7,796 nt of DNA from Desulfonatronovibrio sp. (lineage in GTDB: Bacteria; Desulfobacterota; Desulfovibrionia; Desulfovibrionales; Desulfonatronovibrionaceae): contig PWPY01000150.1 of assembly GCA_003558575.1 (NCBI GenBank), positions 1 to 7,796 of the forward strand, in the 5' to 3' direction. The notes under the pieces are model-generated. The model was not told the DNA's origin. It was given only the letters and a program-made list of their open reading frames with translations, and ran no database searches. The translations under genes were made by a program, and so were the position numbers. Positions 1 through 7,154 of this stretch are shown one piece after another. Positions within the stretch are counted from its first letter, which is position 1. The number at the start of each line of letters is the position of its first letter.

Positions 1-24
1 AAAATTACAAGATTGTAACATTCT

Positions 25-30
25 AAGGGG
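25..30 (+). promoter_or_regulatory. Ribosome binding site of the ATP-grasp gene
   Basis: AAGGGG lies 6 bases before the ATG at 37. A stop codon (TAA, 16-18) is in the same frame just upstream, and no other start codon falls between it and the ATG, so the start is well fixed. The 36 bases before the gene are too short to show whether it is the first gene of its operon. Confidence 0.75.
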
Positions 31-36
31 CAAGAT

Positions 37-1431
37 ATGTTTTCCGGCGAAGAGGATGTTCTTTTTTCAGATGTCAGGCTCGAAGATGATACTGATTATT
101 TTTTGTACATAGGAGAGCTCAAGACTGATGGACTGAATCAGTTTGTCAGGGAAAACCTTGCCAGAGTTTATAATAAAAAATTTGATTATATCTCCATTGT
201 TCCAGATATAATGGAATCTTATCCCCACCGCAATATTCTGGTCATCAATCCTTTATCCAAGAATCTTTACTCCCAAACCAGAAAGAAATTCAGTTGTCGT
301 ATGTCTCCGGGTGATTTTGCAGGAGTTGTTTCATATTCATCAACAGTGCTGGATTTGATTCGCATGTTAGTGAAGAGGCAGGGCCGGCTTTATGTCCATG
401 TTTTTGAATCATTGCCTGAACTGACATTTACCAGGATGCCCGGGGTGACGCTCTTAGGTCCAAATGGGCAAGTTGCCAGCATGTGGAACAATAAGCTTTA
501 CCAGCTTCAGATGCTTAGGGATGTTGTTCCTGTTATTGATTACAAAATATGTGGAGGCGTTAAAGAAATGCTTTCCAGCATCGATCAGGGCCTGACGGAC
601 TGGCCTGATGGTGTTTTTGTTTCTCAGCCATATTCTGCTGCCGGCACCAACAGTTTTATTGTACGCTCTGCTGATGAACTGGCCCAGCGCCTTCCTCTTC
701 CTCAGTCAACATACTTTATCAGCCGCTATGTTCCTCATGAGTATGATCCCACAGTGCTTGGAGTAGTGGGTAATGAGGATGACGTTTTTATCGCAGCCAT
801 TGCTGATCAGGAGATTGAGGGCGGTAATATGTTCAGGGGTTCTACTTTCCCTTCGTGTCTGCCTTACAAAGAACAGCTTGAGATAAAGGAACATACCCGG
901 ATGGTAGGCAGGGTTCTTGGAAGAAGTGGTTACAGGGGAATATTCGGCTGCGACTATATAGTGAGCAATTCCGGTGAAGTTTTCTTCGTGGAAGTCAACG
1001 CGCGCAAGCAGGGCACTACAATGGAAATGTGCTGTACTCTGGAAAACCTATTGCCTGAGGGTGCTCCTTCTCTCATGGAGCTTGAATATCATGCTGTAAC
1101 TGAAGATTTTCTTCCGACTAATAAAGTTGAGATTCAGGATGCCATCAGCGATCTTAACTGGAGAACTTATAATTTTAAAGTGGACCGTGAGGTAGTGACC
1201 AGATATTTTTTACCTGTAGATGAGGACGAGCGCGAGCTGTTTCGTCAGGTCAAGAAGAACGGTATTGAGCATAAGATGATTATACTGGAACATGTGGGAC
1301 ATGGCTGCTCAGTGAAACCAGGCACTTTTCTCGGCAGGGTGGTTGCAGTTTCCAGAAGCAGGGAGATCCTTGACCGGGAAATAAAATACGGAAGGCAGTT
1401 GCTTGAAGAATCTATAACCAGTATGGAATAA
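37..1431 (+). CDS. ATP-grasp family carboxylate-amine ligase
   Basis: A 464-residue cytosolic protein with the ATP-grasp fold. Enzymes of this fold activate a carboxylate as an acyl phosphate with ATP and join it to an amine or similar nucleophile. Visible landmarks are a probable pre-ATP-grasp domain (about 20-140), the start of the N-lobe GPNGQVASMWNNK (141-153, with K153 a candidate ATP-binding lysine), a flexible glycine/serine loop SAAGTNSF (200-207), the hinge region ISRYVPHEYD (228-237), and the magnesium site with D306, E319 and N321 in FVEVNAR (317-323). The last 100 residues, with PGTFLGRVVAVS (428-439), resemble the C-terminal cap of biotin-carboxylase-like ligases. There is no signal peptide or membrane segment. 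Four bases separate its stop from the radical SAM gene, so the two are probably co-translated. The family is clear. The substrate is not, but the neighbouring aminomutase makes an amino acid or peptide product the natural guess. Confidence 0.85.
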   Translation: MFSGEEDVLFSDVRLEDDTDYFLYIGELKTDGLNQFVRENLARVYNKKFDYISIVPDIMESYPHRNILVINPLSKNLYSQTRKKFSCRMSPGDFAGVVSYSSTVLDLIRMLVKRQGRLYVHVFESLPELTFTRMPGVTLLGPNGQVASMWNNKLYQLQMLRDVVPVIDYKICGGVKEMLSSIDQGLTDWPDGVFVSQPYSAAGTNSFIVRSADELAQRLPLPQSTYFISRYVPHEYDPTVLGVVGNEDDVFIAAIADQEIEGGNMFRGSTFPSCLPYKEQLEIKEHTRMVGRVLGRSGYRGIFGCDYIVSNSGEVFFVEVNARKQGTTMEMCCTLENLLPEGAPSLMELEYHAVTEDFLPTNKVEIQDAISDLNWRTYNFKVDREVVTRYFLPVDEDERELFRQVKKNGIEHKMIILEHVGHGCSVKPGTFLGRVVAVSRSREILDREIKYGRQLLEESITSME

Positions 1432-1435
1432 TACA

Positions 1436-3007
1436 ATGAACACAAGAGACAAACTTGACTATTTTTCCCATGAGCTGATTGATTATCTTTATTCTGAGTC
1501 TGACCCAAAAGTAGCTGAGCCCAATGAAGAGGAAAAAGAGAAAGTCAGACAATTGCTGGCCAATTCACTCTCTAATAATCTTACAGGTAATATTGTTGAA
1601 TTATTCAAAAAACTAAAAGAACTCAGGAGAGATGCTCTTTCCCCGGAGGTTTTTGATATTTCCAGATCTCAACTTGAAGAACTTGCAGTAAAACATCAAG
1701 AGATTGATGAACATCAGGTCAGTATTGGGGGACGTGTGGACAGGGCCTTGCCCATTGTTGAAGAAGCAGCATCACGGGTGTCTAACTATCTTGAGCAAAA
1801 AGATGTTGAAGCCCCCAGCGGCATTGAGCTTTGGGACCAGATAAGTGCCAATCATTCCAGAATCAAACAGATTCTCGGGATGGATGATAAGGACTGGAAT
1901 TCCTTTTCCGGCCAGCTCAAGTTTGCCATTGAGTCCCTTGATACCCTTGGCAGAATACTCAACCTCCCGGCCAAAGCCCTGGAAGAAGTAAGCCGGGTAA
2001 CCAGTAATTACCGCATGCGTCTTACACCCTATTATGCTGGTTTGATTATCCCTGAGAATATCAATGATCCAGTTCTGCTTCAGTCAGTTTCAACAGGTGA
2101 GATGATTGATAACGCAGGAATTGAAATTCCTCCTGTAGCAGCAGATCACTCCCCAGCCAGACTTATTGATCAGTTTTACCCCAGAGTGGTAACCATTAAG
2201 GCCACTAATATGTGCGCTATGTATTGTACTCATTGTCTGCGAATTGCTCATATCGGTAAAAAGGACAGGATTTACGGATTGGAAGCTTATGAGGAGGCCT
2301 TAGATTATATAAAAAGTGATACAAGGATTCGGGATGTGCTTATCACTGGAGGAGATTCTTTCATGTTGCCCAATGAGATGCTGCGCAGGATTCTCAATGA
2401 ACTGGATTCCATTGATCATGTGCGCATGAAGCGTCTTGGAACGCGGATTCCGGTGACAACACCCCAAAGACTGAACAGTGAACTTCTTGATATTCTCGAA
2501 GAGAGTAATGACCATAAACCCGTGCGGGTGGTCACACAAATTAATACTGCCCAGGAAATCACACCGGTATCCAAAGAAGCTTTTAAGCAGATTTCCAAAA
2601 GGGTCAGCTCAGTGATGAATCAGGCTGTTTTACTCAAGGGGATTAATGACACTGAGGTAAAGATGTGGAAGCTTTGTGAAACCATTCATGAGGCTTATGT
2701 CAGGCCATATTACATTTTTAACTGCAGCTATCGTAATCCTCAGTTCTCACATTTAAGGGTCCCTGTGGAAAAGGGCAGAGACATTGTGGAAAGCATGTAC
2801 GGGAATATATCCGGAGATGCCATACCAAGATTTATTGCCACTGCTGGAGGCAAAATCCCTTTGCACAGGTCCAATGTGGTCAGGGCTGAAAATAATGAGC
2901 TGATTCTCAGAAAGCCCTGGAGCGGTGAGGAGGTAGCATACCCGGATGCTGTTTTGGACCAGTATGAAGACCAGGATTTTGCTTTTTCCCGTTTGAGGAA
3001 TGCATAG
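1436..3007 (+). CDS. KamA-like radical SAM, PLP-dependent amino acid 2,3-aminomutase family protein
   Basis: A 523-residue protein of the lysine 2,3-aminomutase (KamA) family. These enzymes use a [4Fe-4S] cluster, S-adenosylmethionine and PLP to move an alpha-amino group to the beta carbon. The cluster motif CX3CX2C is C260, C264, C267. R269 sits where the substrate-carboxylate arginine of lysine 2,3-aminomutase is expected. TGGDSFML (304-311) matches the SAM-binding glycine motif, followed by RLGTRIPV (333-340) and VRPYY (422-426). K473 in AGGKIPL matches the PLP-binding lysine. By recalled alignment, the two aspartates that bind the lysine side chain are replaced (S431; T469 or nearby), so lysine is unlikely to be the substrate. 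The family core starts around 130 (LWDQIS... RIKQIL). The preceding ~130 residues are an extra charged, helical region that I do not recognise. The start ATG lies 4 bases after the ligase stop, with only a weak GGA ahead, suggesting translational coupling. Confidence 0.85.
   Translation: MNTRDKLDYFSHELIDYLYSESDPKVAEPNEEEKEKVRQLLANSLSNNLTGNIVELFKKLKELRRDALSPEVFDISRSQLEELAVKHQEIDEHQVSIGGRVDRALPIVEEAASRVSNYLEQKDVEAPSGIELWDQISANHSRIKQILGMDDKDWNSFSGQLKFAIESLDTLGRILNLPAKALEEVSRVTSNYRMRLTPYYAGLIIPENINDPVLLQSVSTGEMIDNAGIEIPPVAADHSPARLIDQFYPRVVTIKATNMCAMYCTHCLRIAHIGKKDRIYGLEAYEEALDYIKSDTRIRDVLITGGDSFMLPNEMLRRILNELDSIDHVRMKRLGTRIPVTTPQRLNSELLDILEESNDHKPVRVVTQINTAQEITPVSKEAFKQISKRVSSVMNQAVLLKGINDTEVKMWKLCETIHEAYVRPYYIFNCSYRNPQFSHLRVPVEKGRDIVESMYGNISGDAIPRFIATAGGKIPLHRSNVVRAENNELILRKPWSGEEVAYPDAVLDQYEDQDFAFSRLRNA
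2995..2999 (+). promoter_or_regulatory. Probable ribosome binding site of the M20 peptidase gene
   Basis: GAGGA lies inside the 3' end of the radical SAM gene, 14 bases before the ATG at 3014. That spacing is long. An alternative in-frame ATG at 3056 (residue 15), preceded by GGAACAGG, would give a protein starting MFDLLKKL, which is also a typical M20 beginning. I prefer 3014 because it follows the upstream stop by only 6 bases, but the start is not settled. Confidence 0.4.
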
Positions 3008-3013
3008 CTTTTT

Positions 3014-4153
3014 ATGAAGAAGATCAAGAATCTTGTCATTACACTGGAACAGGATATGTTCGACCTGCTTAAAAAACTGGTCCTGATTCAAAGCGGTACC
3101 CACAATAAGGGCGGTGTTGATGAAATGGCACAGGTCTTGAGGGATGTGCTTGAGGATATTCCCATGCAGGCCGAGATAATTCCCATGAAGGAATGTGGCG
3201 ATATGGTTCTGGCCCGAAACACATTGGCTTTAAAACAGAAGTCCATCCTTCTCGCAGGGCACATGGATACAGTTTTTCCCAAGGATACATCCTTTAATTT
3301 TTACCGTGAAGATGAGGAAAGGGCGTTCGGCCCCGGAGTGATGGACATGAAAGGGGGCCTGGTTGTGGGAGTGACCGCCTTAAAAGTCCTGAGCCTGCTT
3401 GGTGTGCTGGATAAGATTCCCATTACAGTTTTCTTTAATTCAGAAGAGGAAATTGGTTCACCTTATTCCAGAAAGAACATAGAAGAATTAGCCGCTCAAA
3501 GCATGGAGGCATATGTCCTTGAAGGAGGTGGGCTTGGCTCGGAAGTTGTGGTGGGTCGCAAGGGCAAGATTGGTTTTGACCTTTTGATTGCAGGCCGGGC
3601 CGGTCATGCCGGATGCGCAGGGGTTGACAAGCCAAGCGCTGTCCTTGAAGCAGCCCATAAAATTATTGCCTTAGAAGGGTTGAATAAGCCTCCGGATATC
3701 CTGGTAAATGCAGGCCTTGTGCAGGGTGGAATGGGGCCTAACTCCATAGCTGAAAAAGCATCTCTGGGAGTTGATGTCAGGTTTGTTAACCCTGAAGATG
3801 AAGAACTAATTCTTGAAAAGATCAGGTCCATTACTGAAAAGTGCATCACTCCGGGCACACGGGCCGAGTTGGTGATGAAGTCCAGCCGTCCGCCCATGAA
3901 AACTGACAGCAAAATTGAAGAAATTTACCACAAGGCATTTAAGGCTGCTGAATCTGCCGGCGTTCCCATTGGAAAGGAAGTCAGGGGAGGGGTTTCAGAT
4001 GCCAATTTTATTGCTGCCCTGGGCATACCCGTGCTTGATGGAATGGGGCCATGCGGCGATCTGGATCACAGTGATCAGGAATATATAATTAAAAAAAGTA
4101 TGGGGCAGAGGGTGGAATTGCTTGCTTATTGTTTGTTCGAGAATAGGCTTTAG
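3014..4153 (+). CDS. M20 family metallopeptidase (carboxypeptidase G2/ArgE/DapE-like)
   Basis: A 379-residue di-zinc hydrolase of family M20, whose members cleave amide bonds in dipeptides, N-acyl amino acids and similar small molecules in the cytosol. The metal and catalytic set appears complete: H83 and D85 in GHMDTVF, bridging D111 in GVMDMKGG, E145 (general base) and E146 in NSEEEIGS, E170 in VLEGG, and H352 in LDHSDQEY. The dimerisation (lid) domain spans roughly 175-290 and includes the conserved GHAG (H198), GPNSI (N243) and DVR (D254, R256). SDANFIAALGIPVLDGMGP (328-346) is typical of the carboxypeptidase G2 branch. The length fits a cytosolic member with no signal peptide. It is the last gene of the operon, 6 bases after the radical SAM gene. 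By inference it hydrolyses the amide made by the ATP-grasp ligase or a precursor of it; the exact substrate is unknown. Confidence 0.9.
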   Translation: MKKIKNLVITLEQDMFDLLKKLVLIQSGTHNKGGVDEMAQVLRDVLEDIPMQAEIIPMKECGDMVLARNTLALKQKSILLAGHMDTVFPKDTSFNFYREDEERAFGPGVMDMKGGLVVGVTALKVLSLLGVLDKIPITVFFNSEEEIGSPYSRKNIEELAAQSMEAYVLEGGGLGSEVVVGRKGKIGFDLLIAGRAGHAGCAGVDKPSAVLEAAHKIIALEGLNKPPDILVNAGLVQGGMGPNSIAEKASLGVDVRFVNPEDEELILEKIRSITEKCITPGTRAELVMKSSRPPMKTDSKIEEIYHKAFKAAESAGVPIGKEVRGGVSDANFIAALGIPVLDGMGPCGDLDHSDQEYIIKKSMGQRVELLAYCLFENRL

Positions 4154-4158
4154 GATAA

Positions 4159-4176
4159 GTAATCCCTTGGAATTAC
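4159..4176 (+). terminator. Weak hairpin between converging genes, possible terminator
   Basis: GTAATCC and GGAATTAC can pair around a CTT loop (seven pairs with one bulged A), and CAATTTT follows. The stem is short and AT-rich, so this is a weak candidate for ending the ATP-grasp operon. It lies in the 72-base gap (4154-4225) between converging genes; nothing else stands out there. Confidence 0.3.
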
Positions 4177-4225
4177 CAATTTTGATCCTGTTATCAGTTG
4201 CACAAACTTGAACCGGATTTTCTTC

Positions 4226-4627
4226 TCAGGTTGAAAACAGCTCTCTTATTCTCTGATCAACCCTTAATGGCTTGCCTGTCTCAGGATTTATGGGACACCA
4301 GATGGTTCTGGCCCTGGCCAGAAGCTTTCTGTCATTACTGCGCATGATTTCAGTATTGCGCTCAAAGCTCAAGCGTTTTGCCCTGCCGATCCAGGTCCTG
4401 GCAACAACTTCTTCACCTTCAACAGCCGGAGCTTTATAGTCAATTTCATGTCTCAGAACCACCCAGAGGATCCTTTGCTGATCCTCTTCAGGAGCAAGTG
4501 TCTGCCAGTGGGCAATGGCTGCATCCTGGACCCAGCGCAGGTATACAATATTGTTAACATGACCCAGTTCGTCTATATCGCTGGGGAGAACTTTGATCTT
4601 GATCTGATATTCTTTAATTTTGTCCAT
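4226..4627 (-). CDS. Acyl-CoA thioesterase, 4HBT/hotdog fold
   Basis: A 133-residue single hotdog domain of the 4-hydroxybenzoyl-CoA/acyl-ACP thioesterase type, which hydrolyses acyl-CoA or acyl-ACP thioesters. The N-terminal motif SDIDELGHVNNIVYLRW (residues 16-32) is the family signature: D17 or D19 lies in the catalytic region, and HVNN is the start of the central helix as seen in fatty acyl-ACP thioesterases. LRHEIDYKAPAVEGEEVVARTWI (59-80 region) forms the expected beta strands. Length is normal for the family, and there is no membrane segment. Its ATG lies 3 bases after the stop of the GGDEF/TPR gene, with no good ribosome binding site, so translation is probably coupled to that gene. 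The chain length or type of its substrate cannot be told. Confidence 0.85.
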   Translation of the reverse strand: MDKIKEYQIKIKVLPSDIDELGHVNNIVYLRWVQDAAIAHWQTLAPEEDQQRILWVVLRHEIDYKAPAVEGEEVVARTWIGRAKRLSFERNTEIMRSNDRKLLARARTIWCPINPETGKPLRVDQRIRELFST

Positions 4628-4630
4628 TTT

Positions 4631-7018
4631 TTATACAAAAGCTCTGGCTTTGGCCTTCAAGGCCTGTTCATCCTTGCCCTGGGCCTTTAAAGTTTCTGAA
4701 AGATCAATCCAGAACGAAGCAACATCGGGCCTTAAAGCTACACTTTGTCTTCCCAGAGATTCTGCAATTTGTGGATCATCTCCGCTTTCAAGGTAGACCC
4801 TGGCCATGAGATTCAGGGAAAAGGCATCTCTGGGGTTATTAATAAGGGCCTGGTGCAGGAATTCCCTGGCTTCTTCTTTGTTTCCCTTTTTCCAATTAAG
4901 TCTTGCCAGATGTCTTGGAGCCATGTTCAGACCCATTTCAGTTTCTCTGGCCTGGTTATAATACTTTTCTGCTTTATCAAAAAATTCTGAATTTTCTGCC
5001 AGTTGACCAAGCCTGAAAAGGCTGAATGCATGCTTATCGTCTATTTCAAGGCATTTTTTAAAGCCTTTTTGTGCGTCATCAATTTCCCCCTGCTTAAGAC
5101 AGACGCAGGCAAAATTATACCAGGCCATGATGTTCTGTTCGTCCTGTATAATAATTTCCTGAAAATGTTTCCTGGCCAGTTCCAGCCTGCCGAGTCTGGC
5201 ATAACAGATAGCCAGAGAATTGCGGGCGATGATATTGGTTTCATCTGCACTCAGGGCTGATTTGTATTCTTCCATGGCTGCAAATGTATCGCCCTGGGAA
5301 AAGAGCCTGTCTGCGCTTATGGTCAGAGTCAGGGTGTCAAAGACTGCCACGTGAGGAAAATCAAGGAGAGTGGCGTGCTCAAGTGCCTTGCGGCAATTCT
5401 CTAAGGTGTGAATTCTTGAAAAATTGAGGCAGGGATATTTTGAAATAGCTGCCTGAAAAATAATTTCAAATCGTTCCTTAAGTTCTGCATTGAGTTGTCT
5501 TAATATCTCCTGAACTTCGTCAATGCCATCCTGCGCTGTATAAAAAACAATACAGGTTGAACTGTATCTTCCAGATAGCGGAGGGGATTTCATTCGGCGA
5601 TTAAGGGATTTTACAATCTCCTGGATCAGGTTTTCGCTTTCAATCCTCTGAGCAGATTTTTTGAAAGTATCTTGTACTTTGAGCATGGCCATGACAAAGG
5701 ATTCAGACTGACCTCTGTTTCGACTCCAAAGTGAAAGAAAGTCCCTGTATGAATAAAGTCCGGTCAGGATATCTTTTTTAGGCTTTTCTTCACCGTTTAT
5801 TCCTTCCTTTTCCAAAAGGCTGTCTTTTTCAGACATAAGGCTGAGCTTATCACCAGGTTCAATTTTCCATGAAGGATCATTAAGGTAGAGCACTTCAGCA
5901 ATGGAAATCCTGTCCTGAACTTCAAGTACTGTCACTTCACCTTTGTGAATGGGTGGGTAATGTCCCAGGGAGGTTTTATCAGATTCCTTGAATATCTCTG
6001 AGTTGCCATTATATTTGCTGGACCAGACCATGAACTTTTGACCTTCGCAGGCGTCGACGTTTTTGCCAAGGTTAATGACCAGGCGGTCCAAAGGCAGTTT
6101 TTCCATAACAGTACCGCCCTGAGAAAGGAGGTGACCAAAGGAGTATATTCTATTTCTGCCGTTTTCCTTGGCTATCTCCATAGACTGTTTGGCTTTTTGT
6201 AGAACGACTCTTGAGAGTTCGAAGGAAGATTTTCTGAATTCGGAACCTTTAAGGTCATGTGGAAAAAAGGAAGCTCCCCCGCTCATGGTTATTGATACCT
6301 TTTCTCCGGAAACGTCGTACTCAAAAATAAGCTCTGAGATCTTCTTTACTATCTTTGACCCCAGTTCATGGCACTTATGAGAAGATGTCTGAGGCCAGAA
6401 AAGGGCAAATGTATCATTATCCAGTCTGGCTGGAACAGCCTGTTCAGGGATAATCTCCTGAATATTTTGGGAAATTTCTGATAGAATTTTATCTCCAAAG
6501 GCAAAGCCAAAGGTGTTGTTGACTTTTCTAAATCGATCCAGATTGAAGACCATGACACAAAAGCAGGCACTATGGTGGGAAGGTCCATTGTCCATTGTGG
6601 CACCGGGTCCAGGAGTGATGCTTTCTATAACAGCTTCTATTTCATTTTCAATAAGGCTGATGAATCTTTCTCTGGAATATAAGTTAGTGAGCTCATCAAG
6701 CATACACATTTTGTGCAGGACAATCTTGTCTAAGGCAAGAGACACAATACTTTTTAGATGGTCACGTATGGATTTTAGTTTGGAACTGTTGATGCCTTTT
6801 GCCAAAAAGATACCCAGAAATTCATTATCCATTACTAACGGCAAAAGGGCTCTGTCTTTTTCGATGAGGGGAATGATATCCTGACCCTGTTGCATACCTT
6901 TGGGGATTTCTTTAGGAAAATACAGGCAATACGATGAAAAGGGGATCACTAATTTCAGGGAATTATTGAGGATTGATTCAAACCGGATCAGGTCACTTTT
7001 ATCAAGACTTGTTGGCAT
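4631..7018 (-). CDS. Protein with two degenerate GGDEF domains, a FlgT-C-like barrel and TPR repeats
   Basis: A 795-residue soluble protein, probably a signalling scaffold. Residues 1-105 look like a GAF domain (LLPLVMDNEFLGIFL at 58-72). Residues 107-296 are a first GGDEF domain (DELTNLYSRERF to ENGRNRIYSF), but the signature is DNDTF (200-204), the first metal aspartate is N159, and no RxxD inhibitory site precedes it. Residues 305-396 resemble the C-terminal beta-barrel of FlgT-like proteins (LVINLGKNVDACEGQKF, GEVTVLEVQDRISIAEV, IEPGDKLSLM). Residues 415-562 are a second GGDEF-like domain (DILTGLYSYRDF), with SSTCI (486-490) at the signature and LKVQDTFK at the metal site. Residues 566-795 hold about seven TPR repeats. 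Neither GGDEF should make cyclic di-GMP; binding a nucleotide or a partner is more likely. No signal peptide or transmembrane helix is seen. The start has no clear Shine-Dalgarno. It heads a two-gene unit with the thioesterase. Confidence 0.85.
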   Translation of the reverse strand: MPTSLDKSDLIRFESILNNSLKLVIPFSSYCLYFPKEIPKGMQQGQDIIPLIEKDRALLPLVMDNEFLGIFLAKGINSSKLKSIRDHLKSIVSLALDKIVLHKMCMLDELTNLYSRERFISLIENEIEAVIESITPGPGATMDNGPSHHSACFCVMVFNLDRFRKVNNTFGFAFGDKILSEISQNIQEIIPEQAVPARLDNDTFALFWPQTSSHKCHELGSKIVKKISELIFEYDVSGEKVSITMSGGASFFPHDLKGSEFRKSSFELSRVVLQKAKQSMEIAKENGRNRIYSFGHLLSQGGTVMEKLPLDRLVINLGKNVDACEGQKFMVWSSKYNGNSEIFKESDKTSLGHYPPIHKGEVTVLEVQDRISIAEVLYLNDPSWKIEPGDKLSLMSEKDSLLEKEGINGEEKPKKDILTGLYSYRDFLSLWSRNRGQSESFVMAMLKVQDTFKKSAQRIESENLIQEIVKSLNRRMKSPPLSGRYSSTCIVFYTAQDGIDEVQEILRQLNAELKERFEIIFQAAISKYPCLNFSRIHTLENCRKALEHATLLDFPHVAVFDTLTLTISADRLFSQGDTFAAMEEYKSALSADETNIIARNSLAICYARLGRLELARKHFQEIIIQDEQNIMAWYNFACVCLKQGEIDDAQKGFKKCLEIDDKHAFSLFRLGQLAENSEFFDKAEKYYNQARETEMGLNMAPRHLARLNWKKGNKEEAREFLHQALINNPRDAFSLNLMARVYLESGDDPQIAESLGRQSVALRPDVASFWIDLSETLKAQGKDEQALKAKARAFV

Positions 7019-7056
7019 ACTGATGAGTGGTTTTGGTTTTCCAAACTGGTTAGCGG

Positions 7057-7085
7057 TTGAAAATAAAAAATTTAAACTATATAAA
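7057..7085 (+). promoter_or_regulatory. Sigma70-type promoter of the nitroreductase gene
   Basis: TTGAAA (7057-7062) and TATAAA (7080-7085) are separated by 17 bases, the ideal spacing, in an AT-rich stretch. Transcription would start near 7092, leaving a leader of about 60 bases before the ATG at 7155. No operator palindrome is evident. Confidence 0.6.
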
Positions 7086-7102
7086 CCTTATTTCACTGTC
7101 CA
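7076..7102 (-). promoter_or_regulatory. Possible promoter of the GGDEF/TPR gene
   Basis: On the minus strand, TGGACA (7102-7097) and TATAGT (7081-7076) each match the sigma70 consensus at five of six positions. The spacer is only 15 bases, which is short. The -10 box overlaps the -10 box of the plus-strand promoter, so if both are real they would compete for RNA polymerase. Confidence 0.3.
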
Positions 7103-7140
7103 GTATTTAAATTGGCAGATATTTTTGCTTAAAAAACATT

Positions 7141-7146
7141 AAGGAG
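7141..7146 (+). promoter_or_regulatory. Ribosome binding site of the nitroreductase gene
   Basis: AAGGAG, followed by AGAG, sits 8 bases before the ATG at 7155. It is the best Shine-Dalgarno sequence in the window and fixes the start. Confidence 0.85.
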
Positions 7147-7154
7147 AGAGTTAT

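Noticed and set aside
1436..3007. EpmB (EF-P lysine 2,3-aminomutase) or ordinary lysine 2,3-aminomutase
   Set aside because: The side-chain aspartates appear replaced, the protein is much longer than EpmB, and there is no epmA or efp gene nearby.
37..3007. Pyrrolysine biosynthesis pair (pylB-pylC)
   Set aside because: The radical SAM protein is a PLP-type KamA homologue with a PLP lysine, not a PylB-type enzyme, and there is no pylD, pylS or tRNA gene. Only the logic is similar.
2753..3103. Open frame of 116 codons on the minus strand
   Set aside because: It lies antisense to the radical SAM and M20 genes, which have complete family motifs. It shows no motif of its own and has a random-looking composition.
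3604..3912. Open frame of 102 codons on the minus strand inside the peptidase gene
   Set aside because: It is a shadow of the M20 gene, whose lid domain and catalytic residues are intact across the same stretch.
6513..6884. Open frame of 123 codons on the plus strand
   Set aside because: It is antisense to the first GGDEF domain, rich in Ser/Leu/Arg as expected of a reverse-complement shadow, with no ribosome binding site or recognisable motif.
4631..7018. Active diguanylate cyclase
   Set aside because: Both signature motifs are degenerate (DNDTF, SSTCI), metal-binding acidic residues are missing, and no RxxD inhibitory site is present.
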